DNA of 64,000 bases from an uncultured Clostridia bacterium (lineage in GTDB: Bacteria; Bacillota; Clostridia; Christensenellales; UBA1242). Below are positions 28,722 to 36,810 of the stretch, one piece after another (within the stretch, counting starts at the first letter, position 1; each line of letters starts with the position of its first letter). A program made the translations under genes and the position numbers. Where the stretch lies: NCBI GenBank assembly GCA_944349375.1, contig CALVMV010000003.1, positions 1-64,000 of the forward strand, given 5' to 3'. The notes below the pieces were generated by a model that worked only from the letters and a program-made list of their open reading frames with translations, did not search any database and was not told the DNA's origin.

Positions 28722-29483
28722 TTATGGTTCTTCCCAACATGAAGAGTCACAATAAATTTCATTTTTGCATTTTTCATATTCTTGTAATATTAATTTTTCT
28801 ATATAAGAATTAATATCTTTTGCTTTGTAATATTCCTCTTCGCTCAATATTTTATATCTATCTACTAATACTTTTTTTATTATCTTGGATAACTCCAAAT
28901 AGTGAAGTTGTTTTTCTCTTTCCGATAAGAATGGTAAGGCTTTTTTATTAATTTGACAAGAAAAATTATCGTGTGTTACATCAATGTCTGTGTTAAATAA
29001 TGAGTAAGTATTGCTTATGTGTCTTTTTTCAAAAGCAATAAAATCAAGTATTGAGCACATTTTACCTTCTCTCCAAGGAATAAAATCATGGTGTCTATCA
29101 AGTGCAAGGTTGATTGTTCGACCTAATTCATCCTTAATTTGTAAAGGAATAATGAAACCCATATTATTTCGTCGTGAAGTTATGCTAGAATCGTAATAAT
29201 AGCCTAAGATGTCTTCTGGGGTGATGGAGATGGTGTTTCCTGTAATATTTGTTGTGGAAGCCATGCCTAAACTATTTATATTTAATCCATATTTTAAAGT
29301 AAGTCTTTTTATATTTGCTGTAGAATTGTATCTAGGCCAAATTAAATGCTGATAGATTGCATAACTTTCTTGTTTTGAATTAATTTTATTTAGCATATTT
29401 TCTAACAGAATGGTTATTTCTTGTAAATTTATATTATTTTTTATTAATAAATCATTTTCATTAAAGTTTTCGTTATGCCACAT
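28722..29483 (-). CDS. Uncharacterised protein, 253 residues
   Basis: I do not recognise a family. The protein is soluble with no signal or membrane segment. Visible features are a central RTINLALDRHHDFIPWREGK stretch, a CSILDFIAFEKRH segment and a helical, lysine-rich C-terminal third. The start is well supported: GAAGGAG precedes the ATG, and a promoter reading TTTACA-17-TATAAT lies upstream on the minus strand. It sits in an accessory-looking stretch beside an unusual tRNA gene. Confidence 0.6.
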   Translation of the reverse strand: MWHNENFNENDLLIKNNINLQEITILLENMLNKINSKQESYAIYQHLIWPRYNSTANIKRLTLKYGLNINSLGMASTTNITGNTISITPEDILGYYYDSSITSRRNNMGFIIPLQIKDELGRTINLALDRHHDFIPWREGKMCSILDFIAFEKRHISNTYSLFNTDIDVTHDNFSCQINKKALPFLSEREKQLHYLELSKIIKKVLVDRYKILSEEEYYKAKDINSYIEKLILQEYEKCKNEIYCDSSCWEEP

Positions 29484-29505
29484 TTTCTGCTCCTTCTAGT
29501 TCACA

Positions 29506-29534
29506 ATTATATCATAGTAATATTTCTGTGTAAA
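29506..29534 (-). promoter_or_regulatory. Promoter of the 28722-29483 gene
   Basis: On the minus strand TTTACA, a 17-bp spacer, then TATAAT with TGA in front; about 20 bases of leader to the ATG. Confidence 0.75.
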
Positions 29535-29700
29535 TATTTTTATAAAAATTTTTTAATTAATTATATTTTTGAAGAGAGAAACAAGACACTTTAGCAATAA
29601 AAATAAAACAAGAAAAGAATTTTTTAATGAAAAAAATTATCTTTTATGTTAATTTTAATATGATCGACTAATTATTTTTCTATAAATTGAATAAAATCTC

Positions 29701-29729
29701 TTGACAATAAGATATCAAATCTTTATAAT
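29701..29729 (+). promoter_or_regulatory. Promoter of tRNA-Leu(AAG)
   Basis: Perfect consensus: TTGACA at 29701, 17-bp spacer, TATAAT at 29724, ending 24 bases before the tRNA. The 200 bases before it (29500-29700) hold no gene that I can see. Confidence 0.88.
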
Positions 29730-29753
29730 TTATAAAGTAATATTAAAGTATGT

Positions 29754-29835
29754 GCGAGCGTGGCGGAATGGCAGACGCGCTTGTTTAAGGGGCAAGTTCG
29801 AAAGAGTGTGGGTTCGACTCCCACCGCTCGCACCA
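29754..29835 (+). tRNA. tRNA-Leu, anticodon AAG
   Basis: Acceptor GCGAGCG pairs perfectly with CGCTCGC, discriminator A and encoded CCA. The anticodon stem CTTGT/GCAAG closes the 7-nt loop TTAAGGG, so the anticodon at 29787-29789 is AAG, reading CUU (and CUC/CUA if A34 is deaminated to inosine). The D arm matches the tRNA-Leu at 32427 almost base for base, supporting leucine identity, and the T arm GTGGG-TTCGACT-CCCAC is identical. The variable arm is only 11 nt, short for a leucine tRNA. A34 in a leucine tRNA is rare in bacteria. Confidence 0.9.
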
Positions 29836-29910
29836 TAAAATTATAAAATATATATTGAAAAACTTTAAATGTCTTTCAATCTATATTTTTATAGTTATAC
29901 AAGGGGGGGA

Positions 29911-30405
29911 ATGATTGATTTTTATGAATGGTTAAAAGAGAATAAAGAAATTCCTTACGAAGATAAAATAATTAAAAAAATGAAAAGTGTGGTTTTAATC
30001 GGCTCATCAGAATGTCCAATACGTTATGAATATCAACCAATTACATTATCTAAACCAGAAGTAAAAATGATATATAAAATGTGGCAATATGTTTTACTAT
30101 TCCCAGAAGTAACAGATCAAATGTTTTCTGAAATGTTGCAAGACGAACATTTAAAAAGATTTAGAACTCTTTTAAAAGAATATTCTCCTTGTGATGGTGG
30201 AATAGCTAGCGATTTGCGTTTTCATGGATATTTTCCAGTTGCTTATTATATAGTTTACAGAAGAAATATTGATTCTAACTTTAGTAAAGCAATGGAAAGA
30301 CCTTTGCCTAAGATGAAGGAATCTTTTATTGAAAAATTAAAACAAAAAATGAGTATTTATAAAAAGCAAAATAAAGCAAATAATCCTTCTGTAGAAAAAA
30401 AATAA
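29911..30405 (+). CDS. Uncharacterised protein, 164 residues
   Basis: Not recognised. Soluble, with an opening MIDFYEWLKENKEIPYEDK, a central KPEVKMIYKMWQYVLLFPE helix, and a basic, low-complexity tail after about residue 135. ATG 29911 is preferred to the in-frame ATG at 29869 because AAGGGGGGG lies just before it. It follows the tRNA-Leu(AAG) by 75 bases without a clear promoter of its own, so it may be read from the tRNA promoter. Confidence 0.6.
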   Translation: MIDFYEWLKENKEIPYEDKIIKKMKSVVLIGSSECPIRYEYQPITLSKPEVKMIYKMWQYVLLFPEVTDQMFSEMLQDEHLKRFRTLLKEYSPCDGGIASDLRFHGYFPVAYYIVYRRNIDSNFSKAMERPLPKMKESFIEKLKQKMSIYKKQNKANNPSVEKK

Positions 30406-30474
30406 TATTAAATATCTTGATCATGAAGATGATGAATCATCTAAATAAAAACTAAAATTTCAAAAATAGATTTT

Positions 30475-30536
30475 AAAAGATAGTAATTTAGCTTGTGTTA
30501 TAAAGTAATTAACAAACTAATACTATCTTTTTTATT
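30475..30536. terminator. Long hairpin terminator between two convergent genes
   Basis: AAAAGATAGTA (30475) pairs perfectly with TACTATCTTTT (30521), with further partial pairing inside, followed by T on the + strand and A-rich sequence before it, so it can serve both convergent genes. Confidence 0.78.
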
Positions 30537-30570
30537 TGCAAAAAAAATCAAACGCTTTGGTTTGAATTTA

Positions 30571-30972
30571 TTATAAAGAAAAACTATATTTATTTTGATT
30601 TAACATTGCTCTATACTCTAAGTTCAATCGTTCTGCCAAGGAACATACAACTTGTTTTACGGAAATATCTTCAATATTTTGGCACCCAAATAAACTTTCT
30701 AGATCACTTTGGGATGAAGTTTTTTTGCAACTGTCACATAAACTTTTTAATCTTCGCTCAATTTGACTAACAGAAACATTGTAATTTTTTGCTACAGCAG
30801 GATATAAAGTTTTATTCATATTTAATTTTTTAGTAGAATCTAAAGATATCTGCAAAACTACATCTTTCAAAATTAAATAACCTTTTGCATTTGGCATAAT
30901 TCTTATTTTTAAAAGCATAGCACTAAGTTTTTCTTCAAAAAACAAAATTTTCTTTTGCAACACATTGTCCAT
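30571..30972 (-). CDS. Standalone Spo0A C-terminal DNA-binding domain protein
   Basis: The whole 133-residue protein aligns by eye with the Spo0A effector domain: AKGYLILKDVVLQI corresponds to the 'KGYLYLREAI' helix, KTLYPAVAKNYNVSVSQIERR to the recognition helix-turn-helix, and LESLFGCQ ... SLAERLNLEYRA to the sigma-contacting end. The receiver domain with its phosphorylated aspartate is missing, so it cannot be switched by phosphorelay. It would bind 0A-box-like sites constitutively or antagonise Spo0A. GGGAGG precedes the ATG; TTGAAA-16-TATAAT lies upstream on the minus strand. Confidence 0.85.
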   Translation of the reverse strand: MDNVLQKKILFFEEKLSAMLLKIRIMPNAKGYLILKDVVLQISLDSTKKLNMNKTLYPAVAKNYNVSVSQIERRLKSLCDSCKKTSSQSDLESLFGCQNIEDISVKQVVCSLAERLNLEYRAMLNQNKYSFSL

Positions 30973-31109
30973 TTTATGACCTCCCGAAGAAAATTATAAA
31001 ACAAAGATAATTAATTTCAAAATGATTTTTACAATTTTTTACAAAAATTTAAAAATATATATAAAAATTTTTAATTTATTTAATAAATTTTTTTAATATG
31101 CAAAATTAT

Positions 31110-31138
31110 TTGTCAATTTTATTTTTTTATAGTATCAT
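31110..31138 (+). promoter_or_regulatory. Promoter of degV
   Basis: TTGTCA at 31110, 17-bp spacer, TATCAT at 31133, 17 bases before the ATG. Confidence 0.68.
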
Positions 31139-31155
31139 AAAAAAAAGGAGTTTAT

Positions 31156-31989
31156 ATGAAATTTAAAATAGTAGCAGATGCATCTTGTGATGTTCCTGAA
31201 GAGTTTTTAGAAAAATATGATATTTCGATAATACCTATAGAAGTTGCTTTTGGAGAAGAGATTTATCCTGAGGGGTTAAGCAAAAAAGATTTTTATGATA
31301 AAATTGAAAATACAACATTAATTCCAAAAACAGCTATGCCAAATGCATATAAGTTTGAACAATTTTACAAAGACTACGCCAATAAGGAAGATGTTTTTGT
31401 TCTAACAATTGTTATTTCAATGGAAATGAGCCAAACCAAAATTCAAGCTCAAATGGCGGCAGATTCTTTAGGAATGAAAAATGTTTTTATTGAAGAAAGT
31501 GGTTGCACTACAGTCGCTCAAGGGGCTATAATTTGTGAACTTTGCAAATATATGGAAAAAGAACAAGATGTTAACAAAATTATAAAAGAATTTTATCGAT
31601 TGAAAGATAAATGCAAACTTTATGCCGTAATTAACGATTTGAAGTATCTAAAAAACAGTGGCAGACTTTCTTCCTCATCGGCTTTCATTGGAACAATGCT
31701 AAATGTTAAACCAGTGGTAAGTATTGTTGATGGTAAAGTTGTAAATATTAAAAAATGTATGGGAGCTAACCAAGCGGACAGTTTTATGTTTAGTCAAATT
31801 AAAGAAATAGATGATAATCATAATTTTTATTACATACATTCAGACAATTTGCCAGCAGTAGAAAAATTACATGAAAAATATAAAAGTAAATTACCAGCAA
31901 ATCAAACAATAACTAATTGTGAAATAGGATGTGTAGTAGGTTCTCATGTGGGGCCAAGATGTTACGGATTTGTATATTTTGAAAAGTAA
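31156..31989 (+). CDS. degV: DegV family fatty-acid-binding protein
   Basis: DegV proteins (FakB type) bind a fatty acid and present it to the kinase FakA. The 277 residues show IVADASCDVPEEF at the start, the TAMPNAYKFEQFY segment with the fatty-acid-contacting TS/TA motif, LKNSGRLSSSSAFIGTMLNVKP, and a C-terminal HVGPRCYGF. The usual 'TSQPS' is replaced by KTAMPN, so ligand preference may differ. AAAGGAG precedes the ATG; a terminator overlaps the stop. Confidence 0.9.
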   Translation: MKFKIVADASCDVPEEFLEKYDISIIPIEVAFGEEIYPEGLSKKDFYDKIENTTLIPKTAMPNAYKFEQFYKDYANKEDVFVLTIVISMEMSQTKIQAQMAADSLGMKNVFIEESGCTTVAQGAIICELCKYMEKEQDVNKIIKEFYRLKDKCKLYAVINDLKYLKNSGRLSSSSAFIGTMLNVKPVVSIVDGKVVNIKKCMGANQADSFMFSQIKEIDDNHNFYYIHSDNLPAVEKLHEKYKSKLPANQTITNCEIGCVVGSHVGPRCYGFVYFEK

Positions 31990-32008
31990 GCATTAGCTTA
32001 CTTTTTTT
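31982..32008 (+). terminator. Intrinsic terminator of degV
   Basis: Perfect 10-bp stem AAAAGTAAGC / GCTTACTTTT with a 4-nt loop and seven T; the stop codon TAA lies in the 5' arm. Confidence 0.88.
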
Positions 32009-32115
32009 GTTGCAAACTTAATAAAAATTGAATATATAATATAAATGCAAATAGAGATTAAAATAATTAAATTTAAAAGAAATAATAATTTATTTTATAT
32101 TTATAGAAAAAATAG

Positions 32116-32144
32116 TTGATTTTTTTATAAAAATTTGATATATT
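32116..32144 (+). promoter_or_regulatory. Promoter of the tRNA-Gly/tRNA-Cys pair
   Basis: TTGATT at 32116, 17-bp spacer, TATATT at 32139 with TGA in front; about 40 bases upstream of tRNA-Gly. Confidence 0.7.
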
Positions 32145-32186
32145 ATAAACGCAAACCCAAAAGCAAAACATGCTTGGCAAAAGTTT

Positions 32187-32261
32187 GCGGGAGTGGCTCA
32201 GTGGTAGAGCGTTGCCTTGCCAAGGCAAATGTCGCGGGTTCGAATCCCGTCTTCCGCTCCA
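32187..32261 (+). tRNA. tRNA-Gly, anticodon GCC
   Basis: Acceptor GCGGGAG/CTTCCGC (one G-T pair), anticodon stem TTGCC/GGCAA with loop TTGCCAA giving GCC, T arm CGGGTTCGAATCCCG and encoded CCA. First of two adjacent tRNA genes. Confidence 0.96.
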
Positions 32262-32264
32262 TAT

Positions 32265-32339
32265 GGTACCATCGCCAAGCGGTAAGGCAAAGGTCTGCAA
32301 AACCTTTATTCCCCGGTTCAAATCCGGGTGGTACCTCCA
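32265..32339 (+). tRNA. tRNA-Cys, anticodon GCA
   Basis: Acceptor GGTACCA/TGGTACC, anticodon stem AAGGT/ACCTT with loop CTGCAAA giving GCA, T arm CCCGGTTCAAATCCGGG, discriminator T (U73 is the main cysteine identity base) and encoded CCA. Three bases after tRNA-Gly. Confidence 0.96.
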
Positions 32340-32358
32340 AAGGCAATCTACTTTTGAG

Positions 32359-32387
32359 AGGTCGCAGTTTTTAAAAAGCGACCTTTT
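32359..32387 (+). terminator. Hairpin after tRNA-Cys
   Basis: AGGTCGC and GCGACCT form a 7-bp stem with a 12-nt loop followed by TTT only; a modest terminator, so read-through to tRNA-Leu is possible. Confidence 0.6.
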
Positions 32388-32426
32388 AAAGGTATAAAAA
32401 GAAAAAATCACACAAACAAAAAATAT

Positions 32427-32512
32427 GCTGGTGTGGCGGAATGGCAGACGCACAGGACTTAAAATCCTGAGGTGGCAACACCGTGTGGGTTCGACTCCCA
32501 CCACCAGCACCA
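32427..32512 (+). tRNA. tRNA-Leu, anticodon TAA
   Basis: Acceptor GCTGGTG/CACCAGC, anticodon stem CAGGA/TCCTG with loop CTTAAAA giving TAA (UUA/UUG codons), a normal 15-nt variable arm (AGGTGGCAACACCGT), T arm GTGGGTTCGACTCCCAC, discriminator A and CCA. Confidence 0.96.
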
Positions 32513-32514
32513 TT

Positions 32515-32543
32515 AAGGTTTGCCGATGGCAAACTTTTTTTAT
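32515..32543 (+). terminator. Intrinsic terminator after tRNA-Leu(TAA)
   Basis: AAGGTTTGCC and GGCAAACTTT pair around GAT and run into seven T. Confidence 0.85.
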
Positions 32544-32559
32544 AAATAGGGGAGGAATT

Positions 32560-33237
32560 ATGAAAAAATATTATGAAGCATACGAAGAAAGATATAAAAA
32601 GATACACGCAGAAACCGGTCTAGCATGGGCAGGAGAAAAACCTAGTCCTACAATTTTAAAACTATTAAAAAAGTATAATGCTTCTGAAGATTCAACCATT
32701 TTGGATCTTGGGTGTGGTGAAGGGCAAAATGCTTTATATGTCATGAAACATAAATATAATGTTGAAGGTTGTGATATTTCTAAAGAAGCTATTGAATGGT
32801 GCAAAAACAAGGCCAGAGAGAAAAAATTAAATGAAAACAATTTTTTCGTAATGGATATTTTAAAAAACAATTTTAAGAAAAAATATGATTTTATTTATTC
32901 TGTTGCAGTTTTGCATATGTTGGTAGAAGAAAAAGATAGATTAAAATTTTTAGTTTTCATTAGAAAACATTTAAAAGAAAATGGCAAGGCTTTTATAATA
33001 GTTATGGGAGATGGAAAAGAAGAAAGACGATCGGATACGACTAAAGCTTTTGATTTGGCAGACAGGCCATTTGGTGATTCTATCGTTAAAGTTGCAACTA
33101 CTTCTTGCAGAATGGTAAATTGGGAAAAATTGCTGGAAGAAATGGACAATGCTAATTTAAAAGTATTAAATTATTACAATGACAAGACTATTTCAGGATT
33201 TGTAAATTCTATGGTAGTTGAAGTAGAAAATTATTAA
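32560..33237 (+). CDS. SAM-dependent methyltransferase, class I
   Basis: Rossmann-fold methyltransferase of 225 residues with motif I ILDLGCGEGQNALYV (about residues 47-61), motif II VEGCDIS, and motif IV DFIYSVAVLHML. The substrate cannot be told; the tail is like Tellurite-resistance/TehB-type or small-molecule methyltransferases. ATG 32560 has GGGGAGGAA just upstream, and the longer open frame runs back through the tRNA-Leu gene and is not coding. Confidence 0.85.
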   Translation: MKKYYEAYEERYKKIHAETGLAWAGEKPSPTILKLLKKYNASEDSTILDLGCGEGQNALYVMKHKYNVEGCDISKEAIEWCKNKAREKKLNENNFFVMDILKNNFKKKYDFIYSVAVLHMLVEEKDRLKFLVFIRKHLKENGKAFIIVMGDGKEERRSDTTKAFDLADRPFGDSIVKVATTSCRMVNWEKLLEEMDNANLKVLNYYNDKTISGFVNSMVVEVENY

Positions 33238-33275
33238 ACTGTTTTAAAGAAAGATTTATTTTAAATTGTTTTTTC

Positions 33276-33304
33276 TTTACTTGAAAATTGAATTATGCTA
33301 TAAT
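33276..33304 (+). promoter_or_regulatory. Promoter of aspS
   Basis: TTTACT at 33276, 17-bp spacer, TATAAT at 33299 with TGC in front, the same arrangement as the rpsO promoter. The leader is only about 10 bases, just holding the ribosome site. Confidence 0.76.
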
Positions 33305-33320
33305 TCCTAATGGAGAACTT

Positions 33321-35060
33321 ATGAAAAAGAATTATTATCATACTCATTCATGTGGTGAATTGAGATTAAAAAATGTAAATGAAAATGTAGTTATTTCAGG
33401 TTGGCTTGCTTCTATTAGAAAATTAGGTGGAATAGTTTTTTGTACGGTTAGAGATAATTACGGAATAACTCAAATCGTTGTTCATGATGAATCTTTATTA
33501 AACGGAATATGTAAAGAAACAGTTGTAAGGGTTGAAGGAAAAGTTGTTGAGCGTTCATCTAAAAACCCAAATATGGAAACTGGAGATATTGAAATTGAAG
33601 TTTCAAAAATAGATGTGCTAGGTAAGTGCAATCCTGTTTTGCCTTTTGAAATAAATGATGTGCCAAATACAAAAGAAGAGCTAAGATTTAAATATAGATA
33701 TTTAGATTTAAGGAATCCAAAAACTCACGATGTTTTGAAAAAAAGAAGTGAAATTTTGAATTATGTGAGAAATAAAATGCACGACAATCAATTTGTAGAA
33801 GTGCAGACTCCTATATTAGCTTCAAGTTCGCCAGAAGGAGCTAGAGATTTTATTGTTCCTACCTTTTTTAACAAAGGGGAATTTTATGCGTTGCCACAAG
33901 CACCTCAACAATTTAAACAGCTTTTAATGGTCAGTGGTTATGAAAAATACTTTCAAATAGCTCCTTGTTTTAGAAATGAGGCGGCAAGGGCTGATAGAAC
34001 GCCTGGAGAGTTTTATCAAATTGATTTTGAAATGAGTTTTGCAACACAAGAGGATATTTTTGAGGTTTGTGAAGATTTGGTTTGTGGGATTTATGAAAAC
34101 TTTACAAATTACAAAATAACAAAAGCTCCTTTTGTTAGAATTCCATATAAAGAAGCAATTGATAAATATTGTTCAGATAAACCAGACTTGCGTAATCCAA
34201 TTATAATCCATGATGTTACAAAAGTTTTTGAAAACTGTGAGTTTAATGCTTTTAAAAATAAAACTGTAAAAGCTATGGCTGTAAACTGTAAAGATAAACC
34301 TAGAAAATTTTACGATGAATTATCTACTTACATTGTTTCATATGAAGGGAAAGGGGTCGCTTGGCTCAAGTATGTAGATGGACAATTTACTGGTTCCATT
34401 GCAAAATTTTTAACTGAAAAAGAAAAACAAGATATTATAGACTTAGTTAAGGTTAAGGATGGAGATTCTGTTTTCTTTATAGCAGATGATAAGAATAAAG
34501 CTATTAAACTATCCAATTTCTTAAGAATAAAACTTGGAGAAGATTTAGGGCTTATTGATGAAAATCAAGTAATTTTTTGTTGGATTGTTGATTTTCCTTT
34601 TTACGAAATTAACGAAGAAACTGGAAAATTAGACTTCTCGCATAATCCTTTCTCTATGCCACAAGGAGGATTAAAGAGCCTATTGACAAAAAATCCTTTA
34701 GATATTGTAGCTTATCAATATGATTTGGTATGTAATGGTTATGAAATGCTTAGTGGAGGAGTTAGAAACCACGACCAGGAAACAATGGTAAAGGCTTTTG
34801 AATTAGTTGGTTATGATAAATCTGTAGTGGAATCTAAATTCTCTGCATTGTTTAATGCGTTTGCATATGGGGCACCTCCTCATGCTGGTGGGGCAATAGG
34901 TTTCGATAGAATGCTAATGCAAATTTTAGGATATGATTTAGTAAGGGAAGTTATTGCTTTCCCATTAAATAAAAATGGTAGAGATTTGTTAATGAATACG
35001 CCAAGTGCAATTAGTGAAGAAACATTAAAAGAACTTGGATTGAAAGTTATAAAAGATTAA
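33321..35060 (+). CDS. aspS: Aspartyl-tRNA synthetase, bacterial type
   Basis: Charges tRNA-Asp. The 579 residues comprise the OB anticodon domain (GELRLKNVNENVVISGW onward), the class II core with motif 1 (FVEVQTPIL), motif 2 (FRNEAARADRTPGEFYQIDFE) and motif 3 (GAIGFDRMLMQI), and the GAD insertion domain of bacterial AspRS in between. TGGAGAA precedes ATG 33321. Followed 19 bases later by asnS, so both are expressed together. Confidence 0.96.
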   Translation: MKKNYYHTHSCGELRLKNVNENVVISGWLASIRKLGGIVFCTVRDNYGITQIVVHDESLLNGICKETVVRVEGKVVERSSKNPNMETGDIEIEVSKIDVLGKCNPVLPFEINDVPNTKEELRFKYRYLDLRNPKTHDVLKKRSEILNYVRNKMHDNQFVEVQTPILASSSPEGARDFIVPTFFNKGEFYALPQAPQQFKQLLMVSGYEKYFQIAPCFRNEAARADRTPGEFYQIDFEMSFATQEDIFEVCEDLVCGIYENFTNYKITKAPFVRIPYKEAIDKYCSDKPDLRNPIIIHDVTKVFENCEFNAFKNKTVKAMAVNCKDKPRKFYDELSTYIVSYEGKGVAWLKYVDGQFTGSIAKFLTEKEKQDIIDLVKVKDGDSVFFIADDKNKAIKLSNFLRIKLGEDLGLIDENQVIFCWIVDFPFYEINEETGKLDFSHNPFSMPQGGLKSLLTKNPLDIVAYQYDLVCNGYEMLSGGVRNHDQETMVKAFELVGYDKSVVESKFSALFNAFAYGAPPHAGGAIGFDRMLMQILGYDLVREVIAFPLNKNGRDLLMNTPSAISEETLKELGLKVIKD

Positions 35061-35079
35061 TTATAGAAGGTGTTTAATA

Positions 35080-36459
35080 ATGAAAAAAGTTGATATAAAA
35101 TTATTGCATGAAAAAAAACAAGAATTTGCAGAAAAAGAAATAGTAGTTGCAGGCTGGGTTCGTAGTTGCCGTGGCAATGGAAATTTTGGGTTTATTGATT
35201 TAAATGATGGAACATCATTTAAAGGACTTCAGGTAGTATTTACAAGAGATAATATTTCAAATTTTGATTCGGTGGAAAAGCTCAATACTGGTTCTGCTGT
35301 CACTTGTAAAGGAAAGATTATTTTAACACCAGAGAATAAGCAACCATTTGAAATGCAGGCGCAAGAAATAGAAATAATAAATGCGACAGACAACGAATAT
35401 CCTTTGCAAAAGAAAGGCCATAGTATGGAGTTTTTGCGAGAAATGGCATATTTAAGACCAAGGACTAATCTTTTTAATGCAGTTTTCAGAGTTAGAAGTG
35501 AATCAGCTTTTGCATTGCATAAATTTTTTAACGAACAAGGATTCGTTTATTTGCATGCACCTATCCTTACTTCATCAGATTGTGAAGGGGCAGGAGAGTT
35601 GTTTAGAGTAAGCACACAAGATATATATTCAGGAAAAAAAATAGAACCAAAAGATGAGCTTTTTGGCAAGGCAGTATTCCTTTCTCCATCATGTCAACTA
35701 GAAGGTGAAGCTTTTGCTTTATCAATGGGGAAAATATATACATTTGGACCTTCTTTTAGGGCAGAAAATAGCAATACTGTTAAACATGCTAACGAGTTTT
35801 GGCATATTGAACCAGAAATGGCTTTTTATGAACTTTTTGATGACATGGATACTATGGAGAGTATGATTAAGTATGTGATAAATTATTTGTTTGAAAAATG
35901 TTCTAACGAGTTGCAATTCTTTGATAACTTTATTGAAAAAGGATTAATAGCTAAGTTAAAAAATGTAACTGAAAATGAATTTGCTAGAATTACTTACGAT
36001 GAAGCAATTGAACAATTAAAGAAAAATAATGATAAATTTGAATTTAAAGCGTATTGGGGATGTGATTTACAAACAGAACATGAAAAATATTTGACCAAAG
36101 AAGTTTATGGCAAGCCCGTTTTTGTTTACAATTATCCTAAAGAAATTAAAGCTTTTTATATGAAAGTTAACGAAGATAATAAAACAGTAAAAGCAACCGA
36201 TTTATTAGTGCCTGGAATTGGAGAATTATGTGGTGCTAGCGAGAGAGAAGAAAGATACGATGTTCTATTAAACAGAATACATGAATTAGGTTTAAATGAA
36301 AAAGACTATTGGTGGTATTTAAATCTAAGAAAATTCGGTGGCGTAAAACATAGTGGTTTTGGTATGGGATTTGATAGATTTATAATGTATGTAACAGGTA
36401 TGCAAAATATAAGAGATGTTTTACCTTTCCCAAGAACGCCAAGAAATTGCGAATTTTAA
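35080..36459 (+). CDS. asnS: Asparaginyl-tRNA synthetase
   Basis: Charges tRNA-Asn directly, so this organism need not rely on the transamidation route. The 459 residues have an OB domain (EIVVAGWVRSCRGNGNFGF) and a class II core; the AsnRS signatures are SSDCEGAGELF, FRAENSNTVKHANEFWHIEPE and the final GGVKHSGFGMGFDRF. AAGGTG precedes the ATG. It is in tandem with aspS, its closest homologue. Confidence 0.96.
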   Translation: MKKVDIKLLHEKKQEFAEKEIVVAGWVRSCRGNGNFGFIDLNDGTSFKGLQVVFTRDNISNFDSVEKLNTGSAVTCKGKIILTPENKQPFEMQAQEIEIINATDNEYPLQKKGHSMEFLREMAYLRPRTNLFNAVFRVRSESAFALHKFFNEQGFVYLHAPILTSSDCEGAGELFRVSTQDIYSGKKIEPKDELFGKAVFLSPSCQLEGEAFALSMGKIYTFGPSFRAENSNTVKHANEFWHIEPEMAFYELFDDMDTMESMIKYVINYLFEKCSNELQFFDNFIEKGLIAKLKNVTENEFARITYDEAIEQLKKNNDKFEFKAYWGCDLQTEHEKYLTKEVYGKPVFVYNYPKEIKAFYMKVNEDNKTVKATDLLVPGIGELCGASEREERYDVLLNRIHELGLNEKDYWWYLNLRKFGGVKHSGFGMGFDRFIMYVTGMQNIRDVLPFPRTPRNCEF

Positions 36460-36569
36460 TAAATAAGTAAACAACAAAAACTTTGTATCTAAATTTTAAT
36501 TTATGATTATGATTGCATATTTTAATCATAATTTTAAAATTAATATTTGTTGGTCGTGTGTAAGACAAA

Positions 36570-36595
36570 AAACAAGTTAGATTGATAACTTGTTT
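36570..36595 (+). other. Perfect hairpin abutting tRNA-Ser
   Basis: AAACAAGTTA and TAACTTGTTT form a 10-bp perfect stem with a 6-nt loop, ending 2 bases before the mature 5' end of tRNA-Ser. It may end the asnS transcript (a short T-run only) or lie in the tRNA precursor. Confidence 0.55.
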
Positions 36596-36597
36596 CT

Positions 36598-36686
36598 GCA
36601 GAGATGGCCGAGTGGTTGAAGGCGCACGCTTGGAAAGCGTGTGAGGTCACAAGCCTCCGCAGGTTCGAATCCTGTTCTCTGCGCCA
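36598..36686 (+). tRNA. tRNA-Ser, anticodon GGA
   Basis: Acceptor GCAGAGA/TCTCTGC, anticodon stem CACGC/GCGTG with loop TTGGAAA giving GGA, long class II variable arm, T arm CAGGTTCGAATCCTG, discriminator G (serine-type) and CCA. Confidence 0.96.
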
Positions 36687-36781
36687 TGTTGTATTTATTT
36701 TAAGGATTTAGCGATATATTAATATAAAATTTATTTTTATACAAGATATTGTGTTTTGTATGCGCATAATAATTACAAAAT

Positions 36782-36810
36782 AAAGGAAATGCGATTGCAT
36801 TTCCTTTATT
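36782..36810. terminator. Terminator of the YjzC-like gene
   Basis: AAAGGAAATGC and GCATTTCCTTT form a perfect 11-bp stem around GATT, with A/T-rich flanks on each side. It overlaps the stop codon of the minus-strand gene. Confidence 0.84.

Noticed and set aside
32073-32513. Open frames on both strands over the tRNA cluster
   Set aside because: They translate the tRNA-Gly, tRNA-Cys and tRNA-Leu genes (GFEP, GFESRLP-like peptides are typical artefacts).
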